The notes below the pieces were generated by a model. It made no database searches. It saw nothing but the letters and a program-made list of their open reading frames with translations, and was not told where the DNA came from. This document shows, in pieces, positions 16,009 through 25,824 of a stretch of DNA of 64,000 bases. A program made the translations under genes and the position numbers. The stretch spans positions 47,485 through 111,484 of the forward strand of contig JBNKCX010000018.1 in assembly GCA_050287965.1 (NCBI GenBank). The letters are read 5' to 3'. Numbering within the stretch: the first letter of the stretch is position 1; every line of letters starts with the position of its first letter. The DNA is from CBFDBF01 sp050287965. GTDB taxonomy: Bacteria > Pseudomonadota > Gammaproteobacteria > Chromatiales > Chromatiaceae.

Positions 16009-19000
16009 ATGGGAAGTTCAACTCATTATAAAAATGGCACAGCGATATATTACGTCGGCGCAAATCCGACAAATATCGACAGCAGAATAGAGAAACTCCC
16101 ATCCCCCGCCTTCACACCGCAAGATTGGCGTTTATTTCTAGCGGGAAAAGTTACTTGGCACAGTATCTACACCAAAATAGGCGGGGGCACAGACCAGGAA
16201 TCCGGAAAAAAATCGTTTTCAGTAAAAGTTTCTGCCGACCTCCCCAAGCTGGCAGTAGAAATTATGGACCTTTGCCAAAGATTCATAACCAAAACCGAAA
16301 ACGAGCTGTTTGACGGTAAAGTTCGTGTTTCTGCCGAGTTTGGAACTTTAGAAGATTACGGCCTGTATATAGAACTTAGTATGGATGTTGAGGCCAACTT
16401 CAACTTTACTCCCTGGGTTAACAGGCTTTTTGAGAAGACCGGGCAAAATCCTCTCCCGGCGGACACCACGGGCAATGTCGGAGTAGCAACATCATGTTCA
16501 GTAACAATCCCCTTGAAGGACGGATTGCCATCACTAGACACCCTATGGAATACAGCCCTCCCCGTACTGGCTCGGTCGTGCCTGCTAGGCATGCGTACTT
16601 TAAGCATAGAGAATGCGCCCTCCCAAAAGGCGTTAACGGATGGACTATCGGATGAGCTCTATCCCGGCTGGATTACTTCGGTTTCTCATTCAGCCATGAC
16701 AGGCATGAAATCGGGCCTCTTTACCGCATCCTATTCAAACGACGCGACATTGGTTGTATTCAAGGACTTTGAAGGTATTTCAACAGTCAGTTATTGGCCC
16801 TCCCACGAGTTAGAGCTAGGCTATCGGATGTTCTCAGGCAGCGGAATACTCTATCCGGAGCTTGGCTATAGGTACATGTATGAAGATCCGGCCTTAACCG
16901 CGAAAGCAATAGAAGAGCGGTTTCTTAGCGTTTTGACTTATTGCGCGGACAACCCCAACAGCAATCACGATAATATTTTGCGGGATTGGATGCAAAATCA
17001 GATAGTTACGCTCAACAACTATTATGGTACCGAATCCATACCTTCCGAAATATACGATAAATTAACCCTGCTGGAACAGGCAAGGGATATCTATCTAACC
17101 GGTGACAACTACTATGACGCCGTTTTATATATCCAAAAAAATGGTGACCCTGAAAATGCAAATTTAATCAGCCAGTACCTCATAAATCATGGATTTGCCA
17201 ATGATTGGATGTTTGGTGATCAACTTCAGTATCCGCCACAAACATTCGATGGCAGTATCGTGTCTATCATCCCGCCAGACACCCTTGAAGACACAACAGA
17301 ATACCATTTCCTCATTGCCAGAGACGGCTCAGTTGAAGTTTATGGACTCGAGGGTCTGGCCGGCTATCTAGAGTGCGCCGAAAAGTATGGCCCTGCGGTT
17401 GCCGGAGCTATCTACTCTGCGGCAATACAACAATACTTCGGTTCGCCGGATACTGAGGTTCCTCCGGAAATCAAGACCGAGATCAAAGAGATCAAGCAAG
17501 AGCTTATAACGGGCGATGAGCCGGGCCTGAAGATCTACTATCGGCAGACCGGTCCGGACGGCGTCAAAGAATTTCAATATTTCTATCCAAACATAACCGA
17601 CAGGAACGCAGTAGACAACGCACTGCTGCGGATTCGAATTGATCCGCTGAATCATATAGGAAACGGTTCCGAGGTTCGCAAGACGGAACAAAGAAATAAC
17701 AACAACTGGATTTTGGTCTCAACAAAAGAACTAAGAAATTATGGGGACTTATCGGTCATCAAGACAATCCCGGCCGATAAACCCGACAACTACAGCGTCG
17801 ACGTGACGCGCAACGAAGACAGTTTGTTCGGAAAACCTGTCTCTATCGGCGCGATCGGCAGCGCCCTCGGCTCTTCCATCGGCAGCATCGTGTCGGGCGA
17901 CAACCTGTTCAAGCAGCTGACGCTATCGCCCCTGCTGGAGACGATAGGTCAGAATCTTTTCCAGGCTATCGGCGTCGGCCTGGCGCAGAATCGAGGAGAT
18001 CTTTCTGATGATGTCCTTGACGTATTTAATGATTTCTCTAATGAGCTTGGCGCTAACGTGCGCGATGCGGCTGGAGGAGTCGTCAGCTCCCTGTTAACCG
18101 CCGAATTAATGCGCGCCATAGATGCGGAAGGGTTGGGCGGCGAACTCGCATCAACCATAACCAATGCCATGCTCGGCCAAATCAGCCGCAACATCATAAC
18201 CATCGGCATCAACGAACTGACTGAGGGCGCAACTTCGGGCGTGCTGGGCAACCCCGACAGCATATTCAGCGGGATCAACATTGATCTGATAGGGAACGCG
18301 GTTGGGAGTTTCATCGGCTCGAAGCTCGCCTATGAGGCATTGGCCGGCTACGACAGTGAGGAAGAAGCGATAGGCGCACAAATCGGCGGTGCCGTTGCCG
18401 GTGCGGCGACGCTGTTCGCGATCGGCTCCATTGCGGGGCCCGTAGGATGGGCGGTCGCGGCCCTCGCCTCTTTCGTAGGCAACTTCCTGGGCGGGACCAT
18501 CGGCGACCTGATCAATTCCGCGCGACCGGACAAGGCCTCGGCACAACTGGTTTTCAATCCGGATACCGGCGAGTTCGAAATCGGTTATGTCTGGAAAAAA
18601 CGTGACGGCAGCGTCGAAGGCGTTAAGGCCCTCGCCAACGCCGCGGGCGACGCCATGAATTATGTCGTTGATATCGTCGGCGGCGATATCCTCGATGGAA
18701 AAGACTTCTCCGGCCTGTTCCTGTGGAAAGAGAGCCGCAACCTGCACGGCCCCGGATACTTCGAGAAAGGAACCTATTTCGAAAATGCCGGCGGCCTCGG
18801 CTACTGGTATAGGGATCGCTCGGACTTTAGCGATGTGGTTGAACGCGGTGTGATCGATATGCTCGGCCGCTTGGAAATCGCGGGCGGTAATATTTATTTC
18901 AAGAGGGCGCTCTATAACTCCTTGCCGTCCTTGCTTGAAGAAAACGGCCGCCCCATCGAGGATCCGCTGCAGGTTCTATCGGGCAATCTTAAAATCGCAT

Positions 19001-22000
19001 CGGACTATGCCGCCTATCTTGAAAGCAGGGATTTGATCAATTCCCTGATGGCGCTGCAACCGGACAGCAGCTTTGCGGCCGGCTGGCTCGCCACCCTGGC
19101 CCGCGCCGCGGAACTCAACCTCAATCGGCGCCACCGTTCGGATTTCTACGGCGGATGGAGCTACCTGCTCGACTCCGCCGGCGCCGTCGCAGCCATGAGC
19201 GGACTGAACTACGGCAACAGATCACGCCTGATAGGGCTGGCAAACGATATGGAAGGATACGTCCTCGGCGACATAGTGGATGTTGAATCCAAGACCATTG
19301 TCGCCGGCAGCGGCTTGATCGATCTGCGTGAGACTGTCCGTCATCTCATAGCCGAACTGCACCAGGAAGGGAACTTGTTGATTCAGCGCGATGGCGAAAT
19401 GCTGCCCGAGGAGCTGAAGGAACTGCGCCTGGAGGGGAATGTGCTCTGGCTCGGCGATACCAAGCTGGCGCTTTTGGGTTCCAGCGGCATCAGCCGTTGG
19501 TACAATCTTTCCCCTCTGATCGGCATGACGGACGGGCTTTCCTATGTCATCAATCTCGCAAAAGGACTGGCCACGGGCAACAAACGCCTGGCGGACGGCG
19601 AGGTGGAAAAGATTGTCGCCCAGATCGAAAGTGACGGCACACTGGTCCTTACGACACCCAATGAAACCCTCGACGGCGCGGCGATTCAAAATGGTGAGCT
19701 GGTGCGAGACGGTTACGTCGTTGCCGTTCAAAACGAAGACGGCAGCTTCAGTGACGGCTATGGCGACGAGATACCGGTCAGCGCGGTAATTCTGGGCAGC
19801 GATGAGGACGACATAATCTACTCCGGTGATCTGGGTAACGACATCTTCGCCGGAGACGGCAACGACACCATATACGGCGGCGCCAACGCCGACTGGATCT
19901 ACGGCGGCGAGGGGGATGACACCCTTTATGCGGGCGACACTGACGGCAATGCGCTGTTCGGCGGAGCCGGCAATGACGAGCTGCACGGGGGCAAGGCCTC
20001 CGATTGGCTAGAAGGCGGAGAGGGGGACGACCATCTCTATGGCGGAGAGGGCGGCGACATCCTTAACGGGGGCACCGGAAATGATTATCTCGAAGGCGGA
20101 CTCGGCGACGATCACTATGTGTTTCAGCGGGGGCATGGAGACACCCTGATTGCGGACCATGGTGCTGACAGCGCCTCGGAAGACACAGACCCGACCGACA
20201 TCGGTGACATGCTGAGCTTCGGCCCGGATATATCTGTCGAAGATCTGACCTATGGGCGCAGTGGTAACGACCTGTTGATATACGTGGGCGGTTCCTCCGA
20301 CGACACTGTGGAAACAATTACCGCGACCGACTGGTTCACCGAAGAGGGCCGGATTGAACGTTTCGAGTTTTCCGACGGCACCCGGATCTCCATTGCCGAG
20401 ATCGATCAATTCATCAACGGAACGGCGGAAAGCGACAGCTTCGGCCTCGCCGACATTGAAGGTGACGTGCTGATCAACAGCCTGGCCGGTGATGACATCA
20501 TCGATCTGAGAGACGACTCGGCGCCCTCGGATAACAACAACACCATCAGCACGATCTGGAACCTCATCCCTACACTCCTCAGCATCGGCTCTGAAGACAG
20601 CGGCCATGTAGTCATCTCCGGCGACGGCGAAGATATTGTCTACGGCGGTTCAGGCGACGACGTATTGCTCGGCGGCAACGACGACGACGCGCTTTACGGC
20701 GTGTCGGGCGACGACACCCTGGACGGAGGTTCAGGCGACGATCAGCTTACGGGAGGCGAAGGTGACGACACCCTTACCGGCGGTCTCGGCGATGACTCCC
20801 TGACCGGAGATGCGGGCAGCGATCTGCTGTGGGGCGACCGAGGCAATGATCTGATGGACGGCGGCGGGGGCAGCGATACCTACTGCTTTGCCCTCGGTGA
20901 CGGCCAGGACGCCCTGATCGATGAACATACAACGGCCCCGGAAGATGCCCGGCTCGTGGCCCTGCTGGAGGATATCGATGCGCTATTGCCCGAGCAGGGA
21001 ATCGCCGACACATCCATTGATTTGCCACTCGTATCCCAGGTAATTGTGGATATTGGACAGCCCGAGGCCCGCGTCGACGCGCTTCTCGCCATGATCGGCA
21101 GGTTGCGTCCCATCGCGACAGCGGCAGGCGGTATCACGGCTGAACGCGTGGTTAAGGCACTCGATCAGATGCAGCGCGAACTGAAAGAAAACAAGAACCA
21201 CATCGGGTCCGAGGACCTGGAGCGGTATGCGCGCCAATTCAAAGGCCAGGTACTGGACACCGCCGGGCTTTTCGATGTGGTCAACTTCGGTGACGGCATC
21301 GATGTCGGCGATGTCAACATCGCCTGGGAAGGTGACGATCTGCTGCTGCGGCTGCAGGACGATATGATCACGGACCAACCGGAGGAGAGCGGAAGTACCG
21401 ATCAAGGCGCAGATCAGGGTTCAACAACCGACAACAGGAGAGGACCGACTCCGGCCCTTTGGAGTTCGACCCCACCCCAGGATGACACTGCAGACGACGA
21501 TAGCCCCGATAACAATACTGCCGCGGATGTCCTGCGCTTACAGGAATGGGGAATCTCCGCCCCCTATATCGAACGTTTCGATTTTGCCAACGGCCAGGTC
21601 GACGCCGCGGGCATTAATCAATGGATAGGCGGTAGCGACGGCGATGACCAGTTGAGCGGCACATCGGATCACGACTGGATCACCGGCGGCGCCGGCAACG
21701 ACACCATTGCGGCCGGCAGCGGCGACGACATACTCAACGGCAACAGCGGTGACGATATCCTGCGAGGCGAGGACGGTGACGACCTGATCAATGGGGGCAG
21801 CGGCGACGACCAGCTGTTTGGCGGCAGCGGCGACGATCTGATCAACGGCGGCGACGGCGACGACCTGATGAACGGCGGCGGCGGCGCCGATCAGTTCGAC
21901 GGCGGTGACGGCATGGACAAGGTCTCTTATGCCGATGCCGCCGTCGGCGTGCGTGTCTACCTCGACAACGGCGCCTCTCTGGAGATCGATCGCGGGCTGA

Positions 22001-23610
22001 GTGGTGAGATTCACGAACGGACCCTCGGTGATGGAACCGGTGCGGAACGTGACGCATTGATAAAACAGATACTGGAGGCCCTGCCCGACCCCGACGAACT
22101 CATTCAGGACATCGCCGACACGGTACCCTGGGCGGAAAACCTGAAGCTGCCCTTCACCACGGCCATCGCCGCCGGACAGCGGGAGACGGCCGTCCAACTG
22201 CTTCAGGATGTATTCGACGGATCGAGGGAAATACTACTGAGCGAAGAGCGCACGGCCCTGCTCGAGGCAATCGATTTCGTTAACCTCGAACCGCTGCCCG
22301 CGGAAGCGGAGATGGAGGCGTTCTGGGATCAGGTGGTTCCGGGTGTGCCCGACCGTGGCAAGCTCATCGAACGCATCGCCGATCAGGTGCCGAGCCAGGA
22401 GGAGCAGGGTGAAAAGATTGCCGCGTTCATTATTCAGGGTAACAGGACGGGGCTGATCAACGCCATCAACAGCTGGCTGTCGCCCCTGTTCGGAGAAGAA
22501 GCACAGGCCAAGGCGGAGGAGATCCTGGCACTGATCCCTGAACAGTTGCCGGCAATGCGTGGCTCTATCGGCAACCTGGCGACGGCGGTCGATGTCATTG
22601 CAAACACGGATGCATATGCGAGCTTCACCAGCACCGGGCTCGACTACGGTCCCGAGGATAAAGATACCCTGGGTTCCTTCCTGAGATCCGACGGCGCTTC
22701 CCTGGCCGAGGAGCAGCGGGTGGGGCCCTTCGATAACCTGGCGGTAATGCTCTCCGGGTATATCTACCTCGAGAAGGGCCGGCACGATTTCACCGTAACC
22801 TCGGACGACGGCTTCGAACTAAAGATCGGCGGCACCACGCTCACCAAGCAGAGCGGCAAGGAGATCAGCGCCGATTTCGAGAGTGGTTTCTACCGTTTCG
22901 AGCTGACCTACTATGACCGCCAGGGTGACGAGGAGCTGAGCGTTACCAGCGAAAGCCTGGCGGACGGAAACGCCTTGGATGCCAGCTTCTTTTACATCGA
23001 CCCCTTGCAGGTGGATCCACGTTTGACCGAGCAGAGCGACGTCAACGGCCGCGGCTATCTCAGCTACCCCGATACACCGGAACAGGGTGACCACTACCAG
23101 AATGTCGAAGGCGTCATCGGCTCCGCCCACGATGATCTGTTGCGGGGCGACGCCGCTGACAACCTGCTGATCGGCGGTGAGGGCGACGACAGCCTGTACG
23201 GTGGCGCCGGCAACGACCGGCTGGAGGGCGGCGCCGGCAACGACAGCTATGAGTTTGGTCGCGGTGACGGACGGGACGTGATAGCGGACAGTGCCGGCGA
23301 AGACTTCCTCATGCTGGGCGAGGAGATCACTCCCGAGCAACTCTGGCTCGCCCGGGTGGGCGATGCCCTGGAGCTCAGCATCATCGGCAGTAACGACACC
23401 CTGACCATTGCCGACTGGTACAGCGATCCTGGCAGTCACATCGAGTCCATCACCACCAAAGAGGGATTGACGCTGTTGGACAGCCAGGTGGAGTCTCTGG
23501 TGCAAGCGATGTCCGCCTTCTCACCGCCGGCCATGGGCGATGCCACCTTCGGCCTCTCACAAGAGGATCAAAACACCATCAGCGGTTTGATCGCCGCAAG
23601 CTGGCAGTAA
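16009..23610 (+). CDS. Giant mosaic RTX protein (2533 residues), presumed HlyC-activated and type I-secreted
   Basis: Layout by residue. 1-~600: region of no recognised family, in DNA of lower GC than the rest. ~610-840: glycine-rich hydrophobic stretches, the strongest at 788-836 (GGAVAGAATLFAIGSIAGPV and onward), candidates for membrane insertion. ~840-1260: mixed region that could carry acylated lysines. 1262-1374, 1535-1631, 1875-1971 and ~2369-2425: four calcium-binding blocks, ~36 nonapeptides of GGxGxDxxx type. Between blocks lie modules such as DMLSFGPDISVEDLTYGRSG and RIERFEFSDGTRIS, typical of haemolysin-type calcium-binding domains. ~1636-1760: helical insertion splitting the second such module. 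~1989-2350: helical region plus PA14-like domain (2205-2330; GRHDFTVTSDDGFEL). The C-terminal ~60 residues would be the secretion signal. AAGGAG precedes the ATG. No protease motif was found. Toxin or adhesin cannot be settled here; the adjacent HlyC favours a membrane-active toxin. Confidence 0.9.
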   Translation: MGSSTHYKNGTAIYYVGANPTNIDSRIEKLPSPAFTPQDWRLFLAGKVTWHSIYTKIGGGTDQESGKKSFSVKVSADLPKLAVEIMDLCQRFITKTENELFDGKVRVSAEFGTLEDYGLYIELSMDVEANFNFTPWVNRLFEKTGQNPLPADTTGNVGVATSCSVTIPLKDGLPSLDTLWNTALPVLARSCLLGMRTLSIENAPSQKALTDGLSDELYPGWITSVSHSAMTGMKSGLFTASYSNDATLVVFKDFEGISTVSYWPSHELELGYRMFSGSGILYPELGYRYMYEDPALTAKAIEERFLSVLTYCADNPNSNHDNILRDWMQNQIVTLNNYYGTESIPSEIYDKLTLLEQARDIYLTGDNYYDAVLYIQKNGDPENANLISQYLINHGFANDWMFGDQLQYPPQTFDGSIVSIIPPDTLEDTTEYHFLIARDGSVEVYGLEGLAGYLECAEKYGPAVAGAIYSAAIQQYFGSPDTEVPPEIKTEIKEIKQELITGDEPGLKIYYRQTGPDGVKEFQYFYPNITDRNAVDNALLRIRIDPLNHIGNGSEVRKTEQRNNNNWILVSTKELRNYGDLSVIKTIPADKPDNYSVDVTRNEDSLFGKPVSIGAIGSALGSSIGSIVSGDNLFKQLTLSPLLETIGQNLFQAIGVGLAQNRGDLSDDVLDVFNDFSNELGANVRDAAGGVVSSLLTAELMRAIDAEGLGGELASTITNAMLGQISRNIITIGINELTEGATSGVLGNPDSIFSGINIDLIGNAVGSFIGSKLAYEALAGYDSEEEAIGAQIGGAVAGAATLFAIGSIAGPVGWAVAALASFVGNFLGGTIGDLINSARPDKASAQLVFNPDTGEFEIGYVWKKRDGSVEGVKALANAAGDAMNYVVDIVGGDILDGKDFSGLFLWKESRNLHGPGYFEKGTYFENAGGLGYWYRDRSDFSDVVERGVIDMLGRLEIAGGNIYFKRALYNSLPSLLEENGRPIEDPLQVLSGNLKIASDYAAYLESRDLINSLMALQPDSSFAAGWLATLARAAELNLNRRHRSDFYGGWSYLLDSAGAVAAMSGLNYGNRSRLIGLANDMEGYVLGDIVDVESKTIVAGSGLIDLRETVRHLIAELHQEGNLLIQRDGEMLPEELKELRLEGNVLWLGDTKLALLGSSGISRWYNLSPLIGMTDGLSYVINLAKGLATGNKRLADGEVEKIVAQIESDGTLVLTTPNETLDGAAIQNGELVRDGYVVAVQNEDGSFSDGYGDEIPVSAVILGSDEDDIIYSGDLGNDIFAGDGNDTIYGGANADWIYGGEGDDTLYAGDTDGNALFGGAGNDELHGGKASDWLEGGEGDDHLYGGEGGDILNGGTGNDYLEGGLGDDHYVFQRGHGDTLIADHGADSASEDTDPTDIGDMLSFGPDISVEDLTYGRSGNDLLIYVGGSSDDTVETITATDWFTEEGRIERFEFSDGTRISIAEIDQFINGTAESDSFGLADIEGDVLINSLAGDDIIDLRDDSAPSDNNNTISTIWNLIPTLLSIGSEDSGHVVISGDGEDIVYGGSGDDVLLGGNDDDALYGVSGDDTLDGGSGDDQLTGGEGDDTLTGGLGDDSLTGDAGSDLLWGDRGNDLMDGGGGSDTYCFALGDGQDALIDEHTTAPEDARLVALLEDIDALLPEQGIADTSIDLPLVSQVIVDIGQPEARVDALLAMIGRLRPIATAAGGITAERVVKALDQMQRELKENKNHIGSEDLERYARQFKGQVLDTAGLFDVVNFGDGIDVGDVNIAWEGDDLLLRLQDDMITDQPEESGSTDQGADQGSTTDNRRGPTPALWSSTPPQDDTADDDSPDNNTAADVLRLQEWGISAPYIERFDFANGQVDAAGINQWIGGSDGDDQLSGTSDHDWITGGAGNDTIAAGSGDDILNGNSGDDILRGEDGDDLINGGSGDDQLFGGSGDDLINGGDGDDLMNGGGGADQFDGGDGMDKVSYADAAVGVRVYLDNGASLEIDRGLSGEIHERTLGDGTGAERDALIKQILEALPDPDELIQDIADTVPWAENLKLPFTTAIAAGQRETAVQLLQDVFDGSREILLSEERTALLEAIDFVNLEPLPAEAEMEAFWDQVVPGVPDRGKLIERIADQVPSQEEQGEKIAAFIIQGNRTGLINAINSWLSPLFGEEAQAKAEEILALIPEQLPAMRGSIGNLATAVDVIANTDAYASFTSTGLDYGPEDKDTLGSFLRSDGASLAEEQRVGPFDNLAVMLSGYIYLEKGRHDFTVTSDDGFELKIGGTTLTKQSGKEISADFESGFYRFELTYYDRQGDEELSVTSESLADGNALDASFFYIDPLQVDPRLTEQSDVNGRGYLSYPDTPEQGDHYQNVEGVIGSAHDDLLRGDAADNLLIGGEGDDSLYGGAGNDRLEGGAGNDSYEFGRGDGRDVIADSAGEDFLMLGEEITPEQLWLARVGDALELSIIGSNDTLTIADWYSDPGSHIESITTKEGLTLLDSQVESLVQAMSAFSPPAMGDATFGLSQEDQNTISGLIAASWQ

Positions 23611-23616
23611 CCATAA

Positions 23617-23647
23617 AAGCCAAGGCGGCTTACCGCTGCCTTGGCTT
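23617..23647 (+). promoter_or_regulatory. Strong hairpin between the RTX gene and hlyB
   Basis: A perfect 10-bp stem AAGCCAAGGC / GCCTTGGCTT, extended inside by three more pairs (one G-U) to a five-base loop, starts 7 bases after the RTX stop. No T run follows, so it is not a textbook terminator. In E. coli a terminator between hlyA and hlyB limits expression of the exporter genes. This hairpin occupies the same place and could act as attenuator or mRNA-stabilising end. Confidence 0.6.
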
Positions 23648-23670
23648 CAGAGATCGTGTAAGGAATCGGC

Positions 23671-25824
23671 ATGCCGCACAGCATAGAGTCGGACGGGTCC
23701 ATCGATACAGGTTCCGCCTGTCTGGCGCTCCTGGCGAGATACCTCGGTCTTCCCGCGGACCCGGAGCACATTCGCCATCAACGCGGCACGACCGGACCCT
23801 TTACCGCACAGGATATCGTCCTCGCGGCGAAATCGCTCGGACTAAAGGCGAAGTCCATCAGGAGCGACTGGACGCGGCTGCCGAAAACACCGTTACCGGC
23901 TATCGCCTGCCATCGGGACGGCCACTTCTTAATTCTCGCCCGGCTTGATGAGGAGAAGGTGCTGATCCAGGATCCCCTGGAGAAGCACCCGATGACGCTG
24001 CCGCGTGACCTCTTCGAGCAGAGCTGGAGCGGCGAACTGATTCTGATGACCCGTCGCAGCGGCCTGCTCGGCGGCAGCGGCAAATTCGATTTCAGCTGGT
24101 TCATTCCGGCCATCGTCAAATACCGCCGTCTTTTCACCGAAGTGCTGGCCGCCTCCTTCTTCATCCAGCTCTTCGCCCTGATCACACCACTTTTCTTCCA
24201 GGTGGTGATCGACAAGGTGTTGGTCCACCGCGGCCTTACCACCCTCGACGTACTGGCCATCGGTCTGCTGGCGGTCTCCGTCTTCGAAGTGGTGTTGAGC
24301 GGCCTTCGCACCTACCTCTTCTCTCACACCACCAACCGTATCGACGTCACCCTGGGAGCCAAGCTCTTCGATCACCTGCTCAGACTGCCCCTGGCTTACT
24401 TCAAGGCACGTCGGGTGGGCGACTCGGTGGCAAGGGTGCGCGAGCTGGAGACCATCCGCAACTTCATCACCGGTTCCGGTCTGACGGTGGTTATCGACCT
24501 GTTTTTCACCGTGGTCTTCTTCGTCGTAATGTACATCTACAGTCCGATGCTCACCCTGGTCGTCCTCGGCGCCATCCCCTTCTATGTCCTGCTCTCCGTC
24601 TTCGTCACCCCGATTCTGCGCAGGCGGCTCGACGAGAAGTTCGCCCGCGGCGCCGAGAATCAGGCCTTCCTGGTGGAGTCGGTCACCGGCATCGAGACCC
24701 TCAAGGCGATGGCGGTGGAGCCGCAGATGCGCCAACGTTGGGAAGAACAGTTGGCGGCATACGTCACCGCCTGTTTCCGCACCACCAACCTGGGTAACAT
24801 CGCCAGCCGGAGCGCCGGACTGATCAACAAGATCACTACCGTGCTGATCCTCTGGATCGGCGCCACCCTGGTCATGGAGAACCAGCTCAGCGTCGGCCAG
24901 CTGATCGCCTTCAACATGCTGGCCGGTCGGGTCAGCGGCCCGATCCTCCGCCTGGTGCAACTATGGCAGGATTTCCAGCAAGCGGGCATATCGGTGCAGC
25001 GCCTGGGCGACATCCTCAATACCCCCCCGGAACCGGGATACAATCCGGGCCGGGCGACTCTGCCGGCGCTGGAGGGCGAGGTCCGCTTCGAGCACGTGGG
25101 CTTCCGCTATGCAACCGACCTCCCCAAAGTGCTTGAAGACATCAACCTTAAGGTGCGTCCCGGCGAGGTGATCGGCATCGTCGGCCGCTCCGGCTCCGGC
25201 AAAAGCACCCTCGCCAAGTTGATCCAACGGCTCTATATTCCGGAATCGGGCCGCGTTCTCGTCGATGGGATCGACCTGGCCCTGGTGGAACCGGCATGGC
25301 TCAGACGCCAGGTGGGCGTAGTACTGCAGGAGAATACCCTGTTCAACCGCAGCGTACGCGAGAACATCGCCCTGACCAATCCCGCGCTGGAGATGGCGCC
25401 GATCATCAATGCCGCGAAACTGGCCGGTGCCCATGACTTCATCCTGGAACTGCCTGAAGGCTACGACACCCAGGTGGGGGAACAAGGAGGAACCCTCTCA
25501 GGCGGCCAACGCCAACGCATCGCCATCGCCCGCGCGCTGATCACCAATCCACGGATTCTTATCTTCGACGAGGCCACGAGCGCGCTGGACTACGAATCGG
25601 AGCGCATCATCCAGGACAACATGCGGGCCATCGCGGCGGAGCGCACCGTCTTCATCATCGCCCATCGTTTAAGCGCGGTGCGCTATGCCGACCGTATTAT
25701 CGTCCTCGAACAGGGCCGCATTATGGAGGAAGGAAGCCATACACAGCTGATCAACCATGGCGGTCTCTATGCCCGTCTCCACGCCTTCCAGAACGGCGAT
25801 AGTCAAATGGAGGGTGCCGGTTGA
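23671..25824 (+). CDS. Type I secretion ABC transporter (HlyB/LapB type)
   Basis: A 717-residue inner-membrane exporter. Residues ~1-130 are a C39-like domain: the Cys of true C39 peptidases is Thr 13 (DTGSACL), while His 85 (DGHFLIL) is kept, so it should bind rather than cleave substrate, as in HlyB. About 150-430: ABC membrane domain with six helices (ALITPLFFQVVIDKVLVHRG). Nucleotide-binding domain: Walker A GRSGSGKST near 505, LSGGQRQRIA near 609, Walker B ILIFDEATSALD near 629, H-loop IIAHRLS. It should export the RTX protein encoded 60 bp upstream. Its stop overlaps the hlyD start. Confidence 0.95.
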   Translation: MPHSIESDGSIDTGSACLALLARYLGLPADPEHIRHQRGTTGPFTAQDIVLAAKSLGLKAKSIRSDWTRLPKTPLPAIACHRDGHFLILARLDEEKVLIQDPLEKHPMTLPRDLFEQSWSGELILMTRRSGLLGGSGKFDFSWFIPAIVKYRRLFTEVLAASFFIQLFALITPLFFQVVIDKVLVHRGLTTLDVLAIGLLAVSVFEVVLSGLRTYLFSHTTNRIDVTLGAKLFDHLLRLPLAYFKARRVGDSVARVRELETIRNFITGSGLTVVIDLFFTVVFFVVMYIYSPMLTLVVLGAIPFYVLLSVFVTPILRRRLDEKFARGAENQAFLVESVTGIETLKAMAVEPQMRQRWEEQLAAYVTACFRTTNLGNIASRSAGLINKITTVLILWIGATLVMENQLSVGQLIAFNMLAGRVSGPILRLVQLWQDFQQAGISVQRLGDILNTPPEPGYNPGRATLPALEGEVRFEHVGFRYATDLPKVLEDINLKVRPGEVIGIVGRSGSGKSTLAKLIQRLYIPESGRVLVDGIDLALVEPAWLRRQVGVVLQENTLFNRSVRENIALTNPALEMAPIINAAKLAGAHDFILELPEGYDTQVGEQGGTLSGGQRQRIAIARALITNPRILIFDEATSALDYESERIIQDNMRAIAAERTVFIIAHRLSAVRYADRIIVLEQGRIMEEGSHTQLINHGGLYARLHAFQNGDSQMEGAG

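Noticed and set aside
21631..21640. GGCGGTAGC, identical to the ops element that recruits RfaH
   Set aside because: It lies inside the RTX coding region as Gly-Gly-Ser codons of a repeat, not in an operon leader.
19800..23260. Repetitive DNA in the RTX gene taken as a minisatellite or recombination array
   Set aside because: The repeats are the coding sequence of calcium-binding nonapeptides and diverge at third bases. No separate element is needed.
23671..24060. C39 peptidase domain of the ABC exporter read as a bacteriocin-processing protease
   Set aside because: The catalytic Cys position is Thr (DTGSACL). This is the inactive C39-like domain of RTX exporters.
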